Shown: positions 35,941 to 47,941, counted from the stretch's first letter. The stretch: DNA of 64,000 bases from Mycoplasma sp. SG1 (GCF_023612375.1 NZ_CP076852.1:62001-126000), one strand, 5' to 3'. Translations and numbers: made by a program. Notes: generated from the sequence alone by a model not told the origin.

Positions 35941-37386
35941 TTATTCTGGTTCTAATATTTTAGCTATTTCAAACCCTACAAATCCATTACTAAAGGCAAC
36001 GATAAAAGAAAAGACGATCAAAAAAACTATTACAAAAGTAATTAATAAAGGTAAGAAATTGACAATAATCGGAATTGTAAAAAAGTTATTGAATAATCTT
36101 AACAAGACCCATTGACAAAAAACAGAGATAAATATAATTAAAAAGGCTGATAAAATAAAAATTATATATGTTCAAGATAAATATCCGTTTTTTATCTCTT
36201 GTCTGCTATAACCTAGAAAACAAAAAACTTTAATATTGTATTTTTCTAATTTAAATCTTCTTTTATAAAGGTTGTAGAAAATAAACAAAGTAATAAATAA
36301 AATAAAGACAGAAAAAATAATTGTGAAAAGTTGAATGTATGTTATTGCTTTAGTGGTTAAATGGGTACGATAATAGTAATAACCAGCAGAGTCGTTATTT
36401 GCATCATATTTTTTATATCCATCAAATCAACTTTGTAACAATGGAGAGTCATTAAATACTTTTGAGGCAGTAAAATTTTTTAAAATAGTTGTAATATCTT
36501 TCTCTATTTCTGGAAAATTATTAGCTGATCGATATTTTTGATCAACTCCTCCGATTAAATATATTTCACGATCTGTACTAGAAAGGGTTATAAATTGAGG
36601 TTGACGAAACTTTGAATTATCAAGTTGATAAAATGCTGTTTTATAAGCATAAATTATGCCGTTATTTGTGTTGTCGGTGACTACATTAAAATTATTTATT
36701 AAAGGATAAGTGAAATCTCAAGAATTAGCGATACCAACGACTTTATAAGATTGACCAAAAATAACATAATATTCACCAACATTAACGTTATTCCTTTGCG
36801 CAAAAATTGAAGAAACCATAATTTCATGATTATCTTGCGGTCCTCTTCCTTGTTCAATTAAAATTTTATCAGTATTATTGTGATCAGAATCATAGTTAAC
36901 AACTTTGAAAGTCTTAGAAATAGATTGATCTTCTAAAATTCTCGTATCGCGAAACATAATATGAAAATATTGATTGTTGGATGTTTTTAAATCTTGATTT
37001 AACTGTTTATTAAAATAAGTTGAAATATGATCAACAATTGAATCAATTCCAGTAGCCTTTTTTGGATCCACTTTAGAAGGTGGTAACACAAGGTAATCTT
37101 TAAAACCTTCAGCTCCATCAAAAATTGGATGTTTTGCATCTTGTTTAGAATACTTTGTGTTTTTTAAATCAAAATAAACTAAAGATGGATTACTTCTATC
37201 TCTAAAATTATCATAATTTTTATCTAAAAGAAATGAACCGCTAGCTAATCCTGCGACTACACCAACAGAAAAAGATAACAAAACTACTAAGAACAATAAT
37301 TGAAAAAAGTAATAAAAGATTGAAAAAACAGATGCTCTGAACAGTAATTTTGGTGCTTTAAAAATTTCTTTAATTTTTTTCATCAT
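35941..37386 (-). CDS. ABC transporter permease, FtsX-like
   Basis: A 481-residue membrane protein with one segment at about 18-45, an external domain of about 270 residues, and three C-terminal segments (about 320-465) including the typical cytoplasmic loop KVFCFLGYSRQEIKNGY. This matches one FtsX domain of a MacB/LolCE-type exporter. Two ATG codons stand in a row at the start. The gene follows that of the ATPase after a 148-base gap containing a hairpin. Confidence 0.78.
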
Positions 37387-37464
37387 TTTATTTAAACCTT
37401 ATAAACGACTAAATAAGCAATGTAATACTAAATATCTTTTTATGACCTTTCTAAAAATAAAAGG

Positions 37465-37491
37465 AAACTATTTTGTAATCTAAAATAGTTT
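37465..37491 (-). terminator. Hairpin between the ABC ATPase and permease genes
   Basis: AAACTATTTT and AAAATAGTTT form a perfect 10-base stem with a 7-base loop. On the minus strand it is followed by CCTTTTATTTTT. It may act as a partial terminator or a stabilising mRNA end, lowering permease expression relative to the ATPase. Confidence 0.5.
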
Positions 37492-37534
37492 AATCTTGGC
37501 TGTTTAATCAAAAACAACCTCTTAAAATAAAAAA

Positions 37535-38761
37535 TTAAGCTCAAACAATATCTTGAGGACTTTTAATATTTTTATTTTCGTATTTTGAATCGATTGCTCC
37601 ATCATGAATCTTAATGATTCAATCTGATATTTCAGCGATTGCTGGGTTGTGCGTAACAATGATGATCGTTGTTTTAAATTCTTTGTTAATTTTAACTAAA
37701 ATTTCAAGAACTTTTTTTCCAGTTTTTTCATCCAAAGCTCCTGTCGGTTCATCACAAAATAGAATTGAAGGGTTCTTAGCTAATGCCCTTGCAATACTAA
37801 TTCTTTGTTGTTGTCCGCCTGAAAGCTGATAAGGATATTTGTTCATATGTTCGGTCATTTCAATCGTTTCAAAGATTTTATTCAATGATAAAGAACTTTT
37901 TTTCTTATCAGCAAGATTTTCGCCAACTTCAGCGTTTTCTTTAGCAGTTAAATGCGGTAAAAGGTTGTACTGTTGAAAGATAAAAGCAATTTTTTTCCTT
38001 CTAAAAAGGGTTAAATGTGAATCTTTTAAAAGAGATAGATTATAACCATCAACAAAAACATCACCTTGATTAACTGAATCAAGCCCACTCATTAAATTTA
38101 AAAGGGTCGTTTTCCCTGAACCTGATGGACCAAGAATAGTTATTATTTTTTCACGTTGAATATCTAAAGAAATATTATTAATAACGACATTTTTTAATGT
38201 TCCAAGAATGTAATATTTATAAGCGTTTTTTAGTTCGATAATATTTTCTTCTAAATTAGGTTTATCTTTTGTAAAATGGGGAATTATTTCGTGATTATAA
38301 ATAATTCTTTTTGAATATTTTTGTTTTAAAAGATTTATTTTCTTAACTTCTTTTTTCTGCTCGCCTCAAAGTTTTTTAACGTCTGTTTTTTGTTCTTTTA
38401 GAGTGGATTTAATCTGTCGCTTTGTATCTTTAAATTGTTTAATTTTTTCCTGGAGTTTTTTTTCACTAGCAGAAACTTGAACATCTAGTTTGTTAATTTC
38501 AGCATTAACTGAGCTTTTTTCATTAGAAGAAGCTTTATTTTTTGAGTCTATCTTTTTATCAGTTTTTTTACTTTTAAAAATACTTCTTAAAAAAGAATTT
38601 TGAGATTTAACTTTTTTTGGTTTAAGCCCATTTTCACTTTTTTTAATGTCATTTTCTTTGTTGCTATTAAGTTGTGAAAGTTTTTGGGGAATCCCGCTTT
38701 CAAAATTCTTACCATTTGTAGTTTCAGCTTTTAGTTTATGTTTATCACTCATGTTAAGCAT
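37535..38761 (-). CDS. ABC transporter ATP-binding protein with long charged N-terminal extension
   Basis: A 408-residue ATPase of the MacB/LolD class. The nucleotide-binding domain (about 175-400) has Walker A GPSGSGKTTLLNLMSG, Q-loop FQQYNLLPHLT, signature LSGGQQQRISIARAL, Walker B ILFCDEPTGALD and H-loop VTHN. The first 150 residues are extra for this class: very rich in Lys, Ser, Asn and Glu, and ending in a predicted coiled coil (ASEKKLQEKIKQFKDTKRQ). It powers the three permeases encoded directly downstream. An alternative ATG lies three codons in. Confidence 0.9.
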
Positions 38762-38847
38762 TTATTTTGTATAAACTATTGTTTTTTTTATTAATATTAT
38801 ATTTAATATATTTTAAAATAATTATCATAGTCTTAAAACTTTTTAAT

Positions 38848-41016
38848 TTATTCGTCATCTTGGATATCATCAAGCCCTTTTGGTCCAGTAGATTTATCAT
38901 CTTTTGAAACCTTAGTATCATCATCTTTTGTTGGATAAATAACTTTCCCGCTCTCTTGATCGTTTTCGTTTATGTTATCAAAATGATCATCTGCTTTTTG
39001 ACCAACTACCATTGGTTCAGAAGTTGGGTTTTCTTGTTTGATTATGATTTTTTTGCTTTTTAATTTGGGAGCATTTTTTTCATGACTTATTTGTTTTGGT
39101 AATGGTTTTAAATGTTTATAAATATAAAGAATTTGTTCTCTTGTTAGAATCTCTCTTTCTTTTAAACTGGTTGCTAATAAATCTAATAGTTTCCGATTTT
39201 TATTTAAAATGTCTTTACATTTTGCATAACATTGATCAATGATTTTTTTAACTTCATCATCAATTTTAGTTGCAGTTACTGAAGAATGTGATTTTCAAGT
39301 TGTATAATCACGACCTAAGAATGGATCATTTGAAGCTTTTTCATATTCAATTAATCCTAAATCGCTCATTCCTAATTCTGCTACCATTTTATGAGCAATC
39401 ATTGTTGATTTAGAAATATCATCTTTTGCTCCAGTTGTTATTTCATCTGGTCCAAAAACAATTTCTTCAGATGCACGCCCACCTAAAAGTCCAATAATTC
39501 GATCATATAAATCTTTTTTCGTTTCAAGCATTAATTCTTGTTTTGGAGTCATTAACGTATATCCTCCAGCGAAACCACGTGGAATAATTGTTACTTTTTG
39601 AACCTCATGCGCTCCTTCTAAAATTAATCCGATTACAACGTGCCCACATTCATGATATGAAATAAGCATTTTTTCTCGATCAACATATTTTTTCGTAGTT
39701 TTTGCTAAACCACCAATTGTTCTATCAATCGCTTCATCAATATCTTCAAGCTCAATAATTGTTTTGTTTTTTCTAGTAGCAAGTAAAGCTGATTCATTTA
39801 TAACATTTTCAAGTTGTGCTCCTGTAAAACCTTGCGTTCTTTTAGCAATATTTAAAAAATCAACATCAAAAGCAATATTTTTATTCCGAGAATGAACTTT
39901 TAAAATAGCTTCTCTTTCAGAAACAGTAGGAACATGGAAAATAACCGTTCTATCAAATCTTCCTGGTCTTAATAAACCTGGATCTAAAACGTCAGGTCTA
40001 TTAGTTGCAGCAAGAACAATAATTCCTTTATTTTTTTGGAATCCATCCATTTCAACTAATAACTGGTTAAGGGTTTGTTCACGCTCATCATTACCGCCAC
40101 CCATTCCAGCGCCTCTTTGTCTTCCAACAGCATCAATCTCATCAATGAAAATAATACATGGAGATGATTTTTGAGCAACAGCAAACATTTCTCTTACTCT
40201 AGCAGCACCTAAACCAACAAATAATTCAACAAAATTACTTCCAGAAATAACCATAATCGGCACTCCAGCTTCACCAGCGACTGCTTTCGCAAATAATGTT
40301 TTACCAGTTCCAGGTGCACCAACCATTAATACTCCTTTTGGTACTCTTGCACCCATCGCAATATATTTAGTTGGATGTGATAAGAAATGGACTATTTCCT
40401 CAAGTTCAATTTTCTCTTCAGAATACCCTGCGACATCATGGAATTTTGTTGTTGATACTCCAAATACAGATTTATTTTTCTTTAAATTGAAATCAAGTCC
40501 TTTTCCTTTCATTGAATATCTCATTATGAAAAAGAAGATAGCGCCTAATACTAAAGCAGGAATAAGAAATTGTAAAATTGAAGAAAATAGACTAGCTCCG
40601 CCTTGTTGAATAAAAATTGCTCCTGGAAGTGCTTTTTCTAGAATATTAAATCATCCATCTAATACGTTCATATCGCTGGTAAACCCAGTTTGATAATACA
40701 AAACTGTCCCATCTTTTAAATAAATAGTGAAATTACCAAGGTAATAATTATTTAAGAAAGAAAAAACGCCTTGACTTTTTGATAAATCTATTTTACCCTG
40801 TAGACTATTTAATTGTTCAGCTAGTGCTCTTGGGTCATAAAACTTATAACGGTTATAGAAAAATAAAAAATAAATCAGAAAAACTAAAATAATTCCACCA
40901 ATAACCCAATAAATAATATATTTATTCCTTGATAAAGGGGGGCGCTGGGGTTGATTGGGATTATTTGGATTGTTAGGGTTGGGTGTGTTTGGTTTTTGAT
41001 TCGGTGTTAAAGACAT
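38848..41016 (-). CDS. ftsH: ATP-dependent zinc metalloprotease FtsH
   Basis: FtsH is a membrane-bound AAA+ protease that removes misfolded membrane and cytosolic proteins. The 722 residues begin with an Asn/Pro-rich N-terminus, then a segment at about 32-54, a small external domain and a second segment (about 145-165). The AAA domain has [16 protein letters not shown] (Walker A), [15 protein letters not shown] (Walker B) and RPGRFDR. The protease site is HECGH (about 421, HEAGH in most relatives; the HExxH zinc ligands are intact). The tail after the protease domain is long, acidic and ends in DDIQDDE. It follows hpt, the order known from Bacillus. Confidence 0.97.
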
Positions 41017-41088
41017 TTTGAAATTGCTATTTTATTCTTTTATATTCAACTAAATAAATTTTCTTATAAAACGTAAAAAATTAAAAAT

Positions 41089-41715
41089 CTATATTTTTAA
41101 ACTTTTTATCATTTCATGCGATTTTTTATTATTAGAATGTTGCGTTTTTATATCTTCAATTTTATCTGAATGATAGAAGGAAATATATGGGAAATAACGG
41201 AAACGATTTCTATAATCAAGACCATAACCAATAACATAACCTTTTTCAATATTAAAACCAACATAATCGATTTTGACAGCTTTATCAACAGTTTGATAAC
41301 GATTTAATAAAACAACAGTTTTTAATACTTTTGGTTTATGTTTTTTTAAGATGTGATCAGTACATAATTTATAAGTTAGTCCTGAATCAATGATTTCATC
41401 AACTAAGAAAACCGTTTTATCTTTTAGATCAACTGTAACATCTGAAATAATTTTAAAATTACTTGAACTTGAAGAGTTGATTTTTAGACGCATCGGATCA
41501 TCGTCATCGGTTGTTAGAATTTGTATAAAATCTATTTCGATTGGATAGTCGATATATCTAATTAAATCAGCTAAAAAAATGAATGCGCCTTTTAAAACTC
41601 CAACGAAAATAACTGGATTTGTTGTTGTTTTTAAAAATTCATTAATTTCAGCGGCTAATTTTTTGATTCTTTTTTGAATATCGTGAGCTGTTAAAAATAA
41701 TTCGATTTTTTCCAT
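41089..41715 (-). CDS. hpt: Hypoxanthine-guanine phosphoribosyltransferase
   Basis: This purine salvage enzyme joins PRPP to hypoxanthine or guanine. It is 208 residues, about 25 longer than usual because of a polar C-terminal tail. The PRPP-binding loop is VFLVDEIIDSGLTYK (about 107-121), and VGVLKGAFIFLADL (about 38-51) and VGYGLDYRNRFR-like sequence near 165 fit the family. It lies between tilS and ftsH as in Bacillus, suggesting one operon. Confidence 0.94.
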   Translation of the reverse strand: MEKIELFLTAHDIQKRIKKLAAEINEFLKTTTNPVIFVGVLKGAFIFLADLIRYIDYPIEIDFIQILTTDDDDPMRLKINSSSSSNFKIISDVTVDLKDKTVFLVDEIIDSGLTYKLCTDHILKKHKPKVLKTVVLLNRYQTVDKAVKIDYVGFNIEKGYVIGYGLDYRNRFRYFPYISFYHSDKIEDIKTQHSNNKKSHEMIKSLKI

Positions 41716-41843
41716 ATTTAATTGTTCTTTAAAGAAGATGGGAAATGTATTTAATTTGTTGTTTTAGAAATAAGTATTATATTATTATTTAAAAATTTTT
41801 ATAACTAAAAATAATAATTTTAATCTTTATAATTCTTTAATTT

Positions 41844-41867
41844 TACCAAATTATAAAAGATTTGGTA
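41844..41867. repeat. Hairpin at the tilS stop codon
   Basis: TACCAAAT and ATTTGGTA form a perfect 8-base stem over an 8-base loop and overlap the tilS stop. The T-rich run follows it only on the plus strand, so a role as terminator for tilS is doubtful. Confidence 0.3.
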
Positions 41868-42900
41868 TATTTTTTTTAATTTTTTTTGGATTTAGCTTTT
41901 TTAATTCGATCATATTTAAATTTAAAATGATCTGCCATCTTTCAAAATAATCAAATAAAACAAGATTTGATTTTTTTGATTTTCTAACTTTATTAATTAA
42001 TTCTTTAAAAGATGGATATGAAAACGGATAATAGGTAAGAATGATTTTTTGTAATTCTTTTTTTAATCAAATCTGAAATGCAAGAAAAGCTATTTCTTGT
42101 TTTGAATAGTTTAAAATGTTTAAATTTAATTTATCTTGATTGAAAGTGTTTTTTTTTAATAAAAGAAAGGCTTCTTTCAAGTTTTTAAAATAATAATCAA
42201 TGAATGGAATTATTAAATTATTAAAAATAAAATATTTATCTTTTTCATCTAACTTTTGTCTAATATGATAGCGAACAATGTTTCTTTTATAAGTTAAATT
42301 TTTATTAGAACTATCGATACAATAATCTATTTTATGTTTGATAAGATATTCTAAAATCTTTTTTTTAGGCGTTTCAAGTAATGGTCGATAAATAACGATC
42401 TTTTGATATTTCGTTTTAAAAATGGGAATAAATAAACCATAATAGTTTTTTTTTAAACCCCTTAAAATAAAATTTTCAATGACATCATCAAATGTTGTTG
42501 CAACAAAAACGACTTTTATTTGATATTTTTGGACCAATTTTAAGAAAAAACTAAACCTTAATAGTCTAGCGTTTGTTTGAAAATTTTGATGATGAGTTGT
42601 TTTAAAAGAGTTAACATCATTTAAAATTTCAACTTTTAAATGGTGTTTTTGTCCGAATAGTTTAACTTTTTCTTCTTCGCTGTCAGATTCTGGTCTTGCT
42701 TTGTAATTAACGTGGGCTAAAATTAGATTTTTAAAACCTTTATTTATTAAATATAAAACTAAGTAAGTGCTGTCAGGACCGTGACTAAAAGCAATTAAAT
42801 ATTGTCCTCTTTTATCTAGTTTGTCTAATTCTTGCCTATTAAAATATAGGCTATCTTTTATTTTTAAATCTAAAGATTCGACGCCTTCTTTTCGATTCAT
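41851..42900 (-). CDS. tilS: tRNA(Ile)-lysidine synthase
   Basis: TilS modifies the wobble C of the CAU-anticodon tRNA to lysidine so it reads AUA codons. The 349 residues have the PP-loop LIAFSHGPDSTYLVLY (about 35-50; SGGxDS in most relatives), ILAHVNYKARPESDSEE (about 60) and the N-type ATP-pyrophosphatase core with ATTFDDVIENFILRGL (about 135). The C-terminal part is short. It starts inside the end of pth, overlapping it by 31 bases. Confidence 0.9.
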
Positions 42901-43439
42901 GTCAATACTTCCTTGACTCCATTTTCTACCTGATCTCTTAAAGAAGATAAAAGGGGGGAATTTTTTAAATTAAAAAGAACCATATCAATAGTTGGCATAT
43001 TATCAATAAATGATTTGCATCCAATTCTTACCCTTCAAAAGCCGTTTCCAATTTTTAAAATAATGTCTTCAACCCCTTTATGCCCTGCTGATGATTGATT
43101 AATCGAACATTTAACCTTTTTTTTATCAATATCAACATCATCATGAACTATTAAAAGATTTTTTTTTTCTTTAAACCGCAATTTATAAAAAATTTCAATC
43201 ATCGCATTTCCTGATAAATTCATGAAAGTTGCTGGTTTAACTAAAATTAATTTAATATCTTTATCTTTAAAATTGTTAAAAGTTCAAGCTTCAAAGTTTG
43301 ATGATTTACTTTTTTGAAACGATAAATGTTCTTGTTCAAACTTATCTAAAAGGTTGTCAATAACTAAATAACCAAGATTATGGATCGTATCTTTGTATTT
43401 ATTTCCAGGATTGCCTAATCCAACAATAATTAAATCCAT
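42870..43439 (-). CDS. pth: Peptidyl-tRNA hydrolase
   Basis: Pth releases tRNA from prematurely dropped peptidyl-tRNA. The 189 residues begin [21 protein letters not shown] (conserved start with catalytic His), then [12 protein letters not shown] (about 68), [16 protein letters not shown] (about 92, catalytic Asp) and [12 protein letters not shown] (about 115). Three TGA codons read as Trp, the last joining the final seven residues; without it the protein would end inside the overlap with tilS. It lies 18 bases after prs. Confidence 0.93.
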
Positions 43440-43457
43440 TGATTATTTTTTGCTAAA

Positions 43458-44450
43458 TTAAAGGGTTGTGTGTTTTTGATAAACTTTACTGATTGAATCG
43501 CCATAAACATTAGCAGCGATGATATCAGATAAAAAGTTAACAAGACTAATAATGTGAAGTTTAGGGAAATGTTTTTCTTTTGATAATGGGATTGAATCTG
43601 AAACAATAACTTCTTCAATTGAATCGCATTGATTTAAATTTTTACAAGCATCACCGCTGAAAACAGCATGAGTTGCGATAACATAAATTTTTTTAGCTCC
43701 AAATTGATTTAATTTATCACATCCACGAATAATCGTTCCCCCACTGTCAATGATGTCATCAATCATAATACAAATTTTGTCCTTGACATTTCCTAAAATA
43801 TTCATAACTTCAGCAACATTTGGTTTCGGTCTTCTTTTATCAATAATAGCGATTTCTAAATCTGCAGCTGTTGCAAGTTGTCTAGCTCGCGCAATTCCTC
43901 CTTGGTCAGGAGATACAATGATACAATCTTTTTTGGGATATTTATTGAAAATATTTGTTGCTAAATATTTATAAATTTCAGTAACAGCATGCAAATCATC
44001 AACTGGGATGTTGAAAAAACCTTGAATTTGTGATGAATGTAAATCAAAGGTTGTTATCCGATGACAACCAATCGATGTTAGTAAGTCAGCCACTAATTTA
44101 GCAGTAATTGGTTCTCTTCCATGCACTTTTCGATCTTGACGAGCGTAACCAAAATATGGCATAACAACGTAAATTCGTTTAGCACTGGCTCTTTTTAGTG
44201 AATCTATAGCGATTAAAAGTTCCATTAACGAATCATTAACAGGAGTTGATGTTGATTGAATTAAAAAAACTCTTTTATCACGAACTGATGAAAGAATCCG
44301 AACTATCATTTCTTGATCAAGAAAGTGACGAACTTCAACTTCTCCTAATTTTAAATTTGTTTTTAAGGCAACTTTTTTAGCAATTTCATAACCTTTACTT
44401 AAACCAAAAATAATAACATCATCTTTTTTTTGATTGTTAGTAGAGTTCAT
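43458..44450 (-). CDS. prs: Ribose-phosphate pyrophosphokinase
   Basis: Prs makes PRPP from ribose 5-phosphate and ATP. That PRPP feeds hpt, pncB and pyrE in this same window. The 330 residues have VEVRHFLDQEMIVRI (about 37), YARQDRKVHGREPITAKLV (about 100), DLHSSQIQGFF (about 136) and the PRPP-binding loop IMIDDIIDSGGTI (about 227). It is 4 bases after the GlmU-like gene, the conserved glmU-prs pairing. Confidence 0.97.
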   Translation of the reverse strand: MNSTNNQKKDDVIIFGLSKGYEIAKKVALKTNLKLGEVEVRHFLDQEMIVRILSSVRDKRVFLIQSTSTPVNDSLMELLIAIDSLKRASAKRIYVVMPYFGYARQDRKVHGREPITAKLVADLLTSIGCHRITTFDLHSSQIQGFFNIPVDDLHAVTEIYKYLATNIFNKYPKKDCIIVSPDQGGIARARQLATAADLEIAIIDKRRPKPNVAEVMNILGNVKDKICIMIDDIIDSGGTIIRGCDKLNQFGAKKIYVIATHAVFSGDACKNLNQCDSIEEVIVSDSIPLSKEKHFPKLHIISLVNFLSDIIAANVYGDSISKVYQKHTTL

Positions 44451-44454
44451 AAAT

Positions 44455-45429
44455 TTAATTTAAAAGTTTTTTTGTTGATTTTGAATCTGCTTTTTTATCA
44501 GACACATTGTTAGATCTGCTAACAGGTTCACTGTTAACAATTTGTTCACCGCATTTAACAATTGTATTAGGTGGTATTTTAGCATTAAATAAATAAGCGT
44601 TGCTATTTATAACAACATCATCTCCGATTTCAGAATTTCCATCAACTACTACAAAAGGATGAATCGAAACTCTTTTTCCGAATTTTGCAAATGGTGATAT
44701 ATAAGTAAGTTGCGGAGAATAAATAATTGCTCCTTCATTTAAAAGTTGGAAAATTTTTTGTGTGTTAAAAAATTGGACAACTTTAGGTAATTGAGCTGGA
44801 TGAACAATTCTAATTAAAAAAACCCATGGAATCATAAATTCAAATGGTCTTAAATTACGTTTTTTAATTAAATTATTCGCTCATTTAAAAATTGCTAAAT
44901 CAAACGAAGAAAGAATACTTTTTGTTTTACCATAAATCATGTTTGCATATACTTCTTTAACAGGCAATGCTTGCGGATTTTGGTTTGTTGGTTTTTGTTG
45001 ATCTGGAACAAGTTCAAGAATTTGATGTTGTGGATTTCTAATAACCCTTCAATATCCTTCATTTTGTTGGGTTTGCGATATAAACAATAAATAATCTATT
45101 GAATCTTGTTTTTCACGAATAACTTTTTCTAAACGATCAAAAAATTCATTATTTAAGCAAATATTGCTTGCTTCGATGACAAAAATATTTTCTGATTGTG
45201 GTTTTAATTCTTCTTTTGAAGATATGAATTTAATTTGTTCGTATTTTGTTCTTAGTGCTGATTTATAAATCTCGACATCTTCCTTGCATACTACTCATAT
45301 GGTTTTGAAATTTTGTTCAATTAATCGATCAATACAAATTTCAAAATTTTTCTTACCAAAAAGTTCTATTAACAAAGGATTAATTTTAACATTATTTTCA
45401 AATTTATTTAACAATACGATTACTTCCAT
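44455..45429 (-). CDS. Degenerate GlmU-like protein
   Basis: A 324-residue protein at the place normally held by glmU (immediately before prs). The N-terminal half has a nucleotidyltransferase-like look (MEVIVLLNK start, IWVVCKEDVEIYKSAL near 50), but the usual LAAGxGTRM pyrophosphorylase motif is gone. The C-terminal part keeps a short left-handed beta-helix-like stretch (about 230-290, with ISPFAKFGKRVSIHPFVVVD), far shorter than the normal acetyltransferase. It ends with a polar tail. I infer a decayed or repurposed GlmU; mollicutes lacking a cell wall have no need for UDP-GlcNAc in peptidoglycan. Confidence 0.6.
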
Positions 45430-45598
45430 AATTACTTTATTTAATTTGTTTTTAATTTACTTTATTATCTATATACATCAAAGGAACTTAAAATTTTCTA
45501 AAAATTTTCATCTAAATTTTTATCATTTTAACCTTATTATTTGTTCATGTTTATTATATTATTATTTATTTCTTATTATCTTTAATTAAATGGAAAAT

Positions 45599-46408
45599 CT
45601 AAAAAAGATGAGAAAGAAAGAGTTTTTTGGCATTAAAAGAGGTGGTTTTAGTTATTTGTTGTGGTGATAGATTTTTTATTTCTGCCATTTTGCTAACCAA
45701 TAAATTAAGATATTTAGATTTATTTAGCTGTCCCCTGTATGGTGATGGAGCAAGATATGGACCATCTGTTTCAGTTAAAATGTGAGTGAGAGGAATTTCT
45801 AAAAAGACTTTTCTTAATTCATCTATTTTTTTATTATTAAATGTTAATTGTCCTGCAAAAGATACATAAAAACCAAGTTTGATGAAATTTTCTGCATCTT
45901 TTAATGTTCCTGTAAAACAATGAAGAACGCCAACAACTGATCCTTTAAACTGAGAAACAATTTTATAAGCATCATCTCAAGCTTCACGACAATGGATAAT
46001 AACAGGTTTTTTGCAAACACTAGCTAATTTTAATTGTTGAATAAAAACTTCTTGTTGTAATTTTTTAGCACTTCCATCTTTAACATGAAAGTAATCAAGT
46101 CCTGTTTCTCCAATTGCAACTATTTTCTCGTTTTTATTAATTAATTCTTTTAATCAATTAATCTCATCATCTGTTAAAAGTTTTTTAACATTAAGAGGAT
46201 GAACACCAACTGAACAATAAAGATGTTTATATTTAGTTGTCGATTTAATTAGTTCATCAACTTCATTTAACTCAGTACAAACATTAATATAATACTTAAC
46301 GCCTCCTTCGACGTTTTCTTGAATATAATCTTCGACTGTAATATTTTCTTTTTTATAAATTGAGCTGTTTATATGAACATGACTGTCAAATAAATTTCCG
46401 TGTTTCAT
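45599..46408 (-). CDS. tatD: TatD family metal-dependent hydrolase
   Basis: A 269-residue member of the TatD/YcfH 3'-5' DNase family (TIM barrel, two metals). Metal ligands are visible in LFDSHVHINS (about 6), AIGETGLDY (about 98), PVIIHCREAW (about 135), GVLHCFTGT (about 160) and LTETDGPYLAP (about 210). TGA is read as Trp. It is upstream of the glmU-prs block, as the Bacillus yabD gene is relative to gcaD-prs, with several genes lost in between. Confidence 0.93.
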
Positions 46409-46528
46409 AATAAATCTTTTCTTTTAAAGTTTATAGGCGCTTTTCTTTTATTATATTTAATTTAATAAATTTAAAAGTTACTTAATTTTACTAAGATAAT
46501 TCTAACTGAAAATAAAAGTATAAAAAAT

Positions 46529-47920
46529 TTACAGTAATTTATTATTCAAAAGATGCTTAAATTCTTCGATTCTAGATAATAAAATTCTTTTACCCAAGAT
46601 TTGTCATAAATCAATGATCGGAGAGCCGATTAATTTTTTCGTTGTCGCGATTCTTAATGTTTTGAAAAATAATATCTTATTTGTTTTTTTAGATCCAACG
46701 AATAATTGTAAAAGTTTTTCGGTTATTTTTTTTAATGAATTTAAAGAAAAATCAGACTTTTCTAACTCTATTTTGGCTTGATTAGTTATTTCTAATATTT
46801 GATCAACATAATTTTTCTGTTCATTTAAAAAATTAATTACTTCTTTATCATATTCAACTACATCAAAAAAAACATCTCCTTTTGTTAAAAATAAATCAAT
46901 TTTTTTTAATTGTGGTTTTAAATAAATTAATCCTTTTTTAATTGTTTCAGTAAAATAAATATTATTTTTTAAAAATCATTCTTTAGTCTCTTTGATAAAA
47001 ATTTTGTCATCTTTAGCTTTTAAATGTTCTTGATTGAATCATAAAAGTTTATCCATGTCAAAACTAGCTGAGGCTTTGTTAAGGTTTTTAATTGTGAATT
47101 TTTTAATCATCTCTTCTAAAGAAAATAATTCTTTTTCAGTTGAATATCAACCTAAAAAAAGAAGAAAATTATTAACGGCTTCTGGTAAATAGTTTTGATC
47201 TTTAAATTGTGAAATAGTTTGAACAACGTTTTCATTTCGTTTTGATAATTTCTTCTTTGTTGTTTTATCTACAATTAAAGGTAAATGAATATAACGGGGT
47301 GGTTCTCAATTCAAATATTTATAAATTAAAAGTTGTTTTGGAGTGTTAGAAACGTGTTCTTGTCCTCTAATAACGTCGGTTATTTCAAAAAGTTTATCAT
47401 CAATAACATTCGCAAAATTATAAGATGGAGTTTGATCTGATTTGATTAAAACAAAGTCGTTTAACTCATTGCTGTTAATTTTCGTTTCTCCTAAAACACC
47501 ATCATCTCAACTTAAAATAATATCTTTTTTTACTTTCAAACGAATCGCTATTCCTTCTTTATTTAGATGGTTGTTGTTTGAAGCAGATGAATAATAAGCA
47601 AGGCCTTGATCGATTAATTGTTTTGCTAATTTGAGATAAATATCTTTTCTTTCTGATTGAAAATATGAACCGTATTTAGGGTTTGGATTGATATGTGATT
47701 CGTCAGGGATAATTTTTAATCAAATTAAATCTTCATATAAACTTATAAAACTTTTTTGTTGATTACGATCAAGATCGGTATCTTCAATTCTTAAAATAAA
47801 AAGACCATTATTATGTTTGGCGTATAAATAATTAAATAAAGCTGTTCTTGCCCCTCCAACGTGTAGTTCCCCGGTTGGACTAGGTGCAAATCTGGTTCTG
47901 ATTATTTTTTGATTTTTCAT
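46529..47920 (-). CDS. gltX: Glutamyl-tRNA synthetase
   Basis: This enzyme charges tRNA-Glu (and in many Gram-positives tRNA-Gln). The 463 residues have [20 protein letters not shown] (HIGH class, about 11-30), [11 protein letters not shown] (about 44) and LSKRNENVV (KMSKS-like, about 245). TGA is read as Trp throughout. It follows carB by 21 bases, so it may be read from the pyrimidine transcript. Confidence 0.97.
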
Positions 47921-47941
47921 AATGTTTATTCTATTTTCATT

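Noticed and set aside
38848-41016. HECGH instead of HEAGH in FtsH as a possible inactivation
   Set aside because: The HExxH zinc ligands and catalytic Glu remain and the rest of the enzyme is normal.
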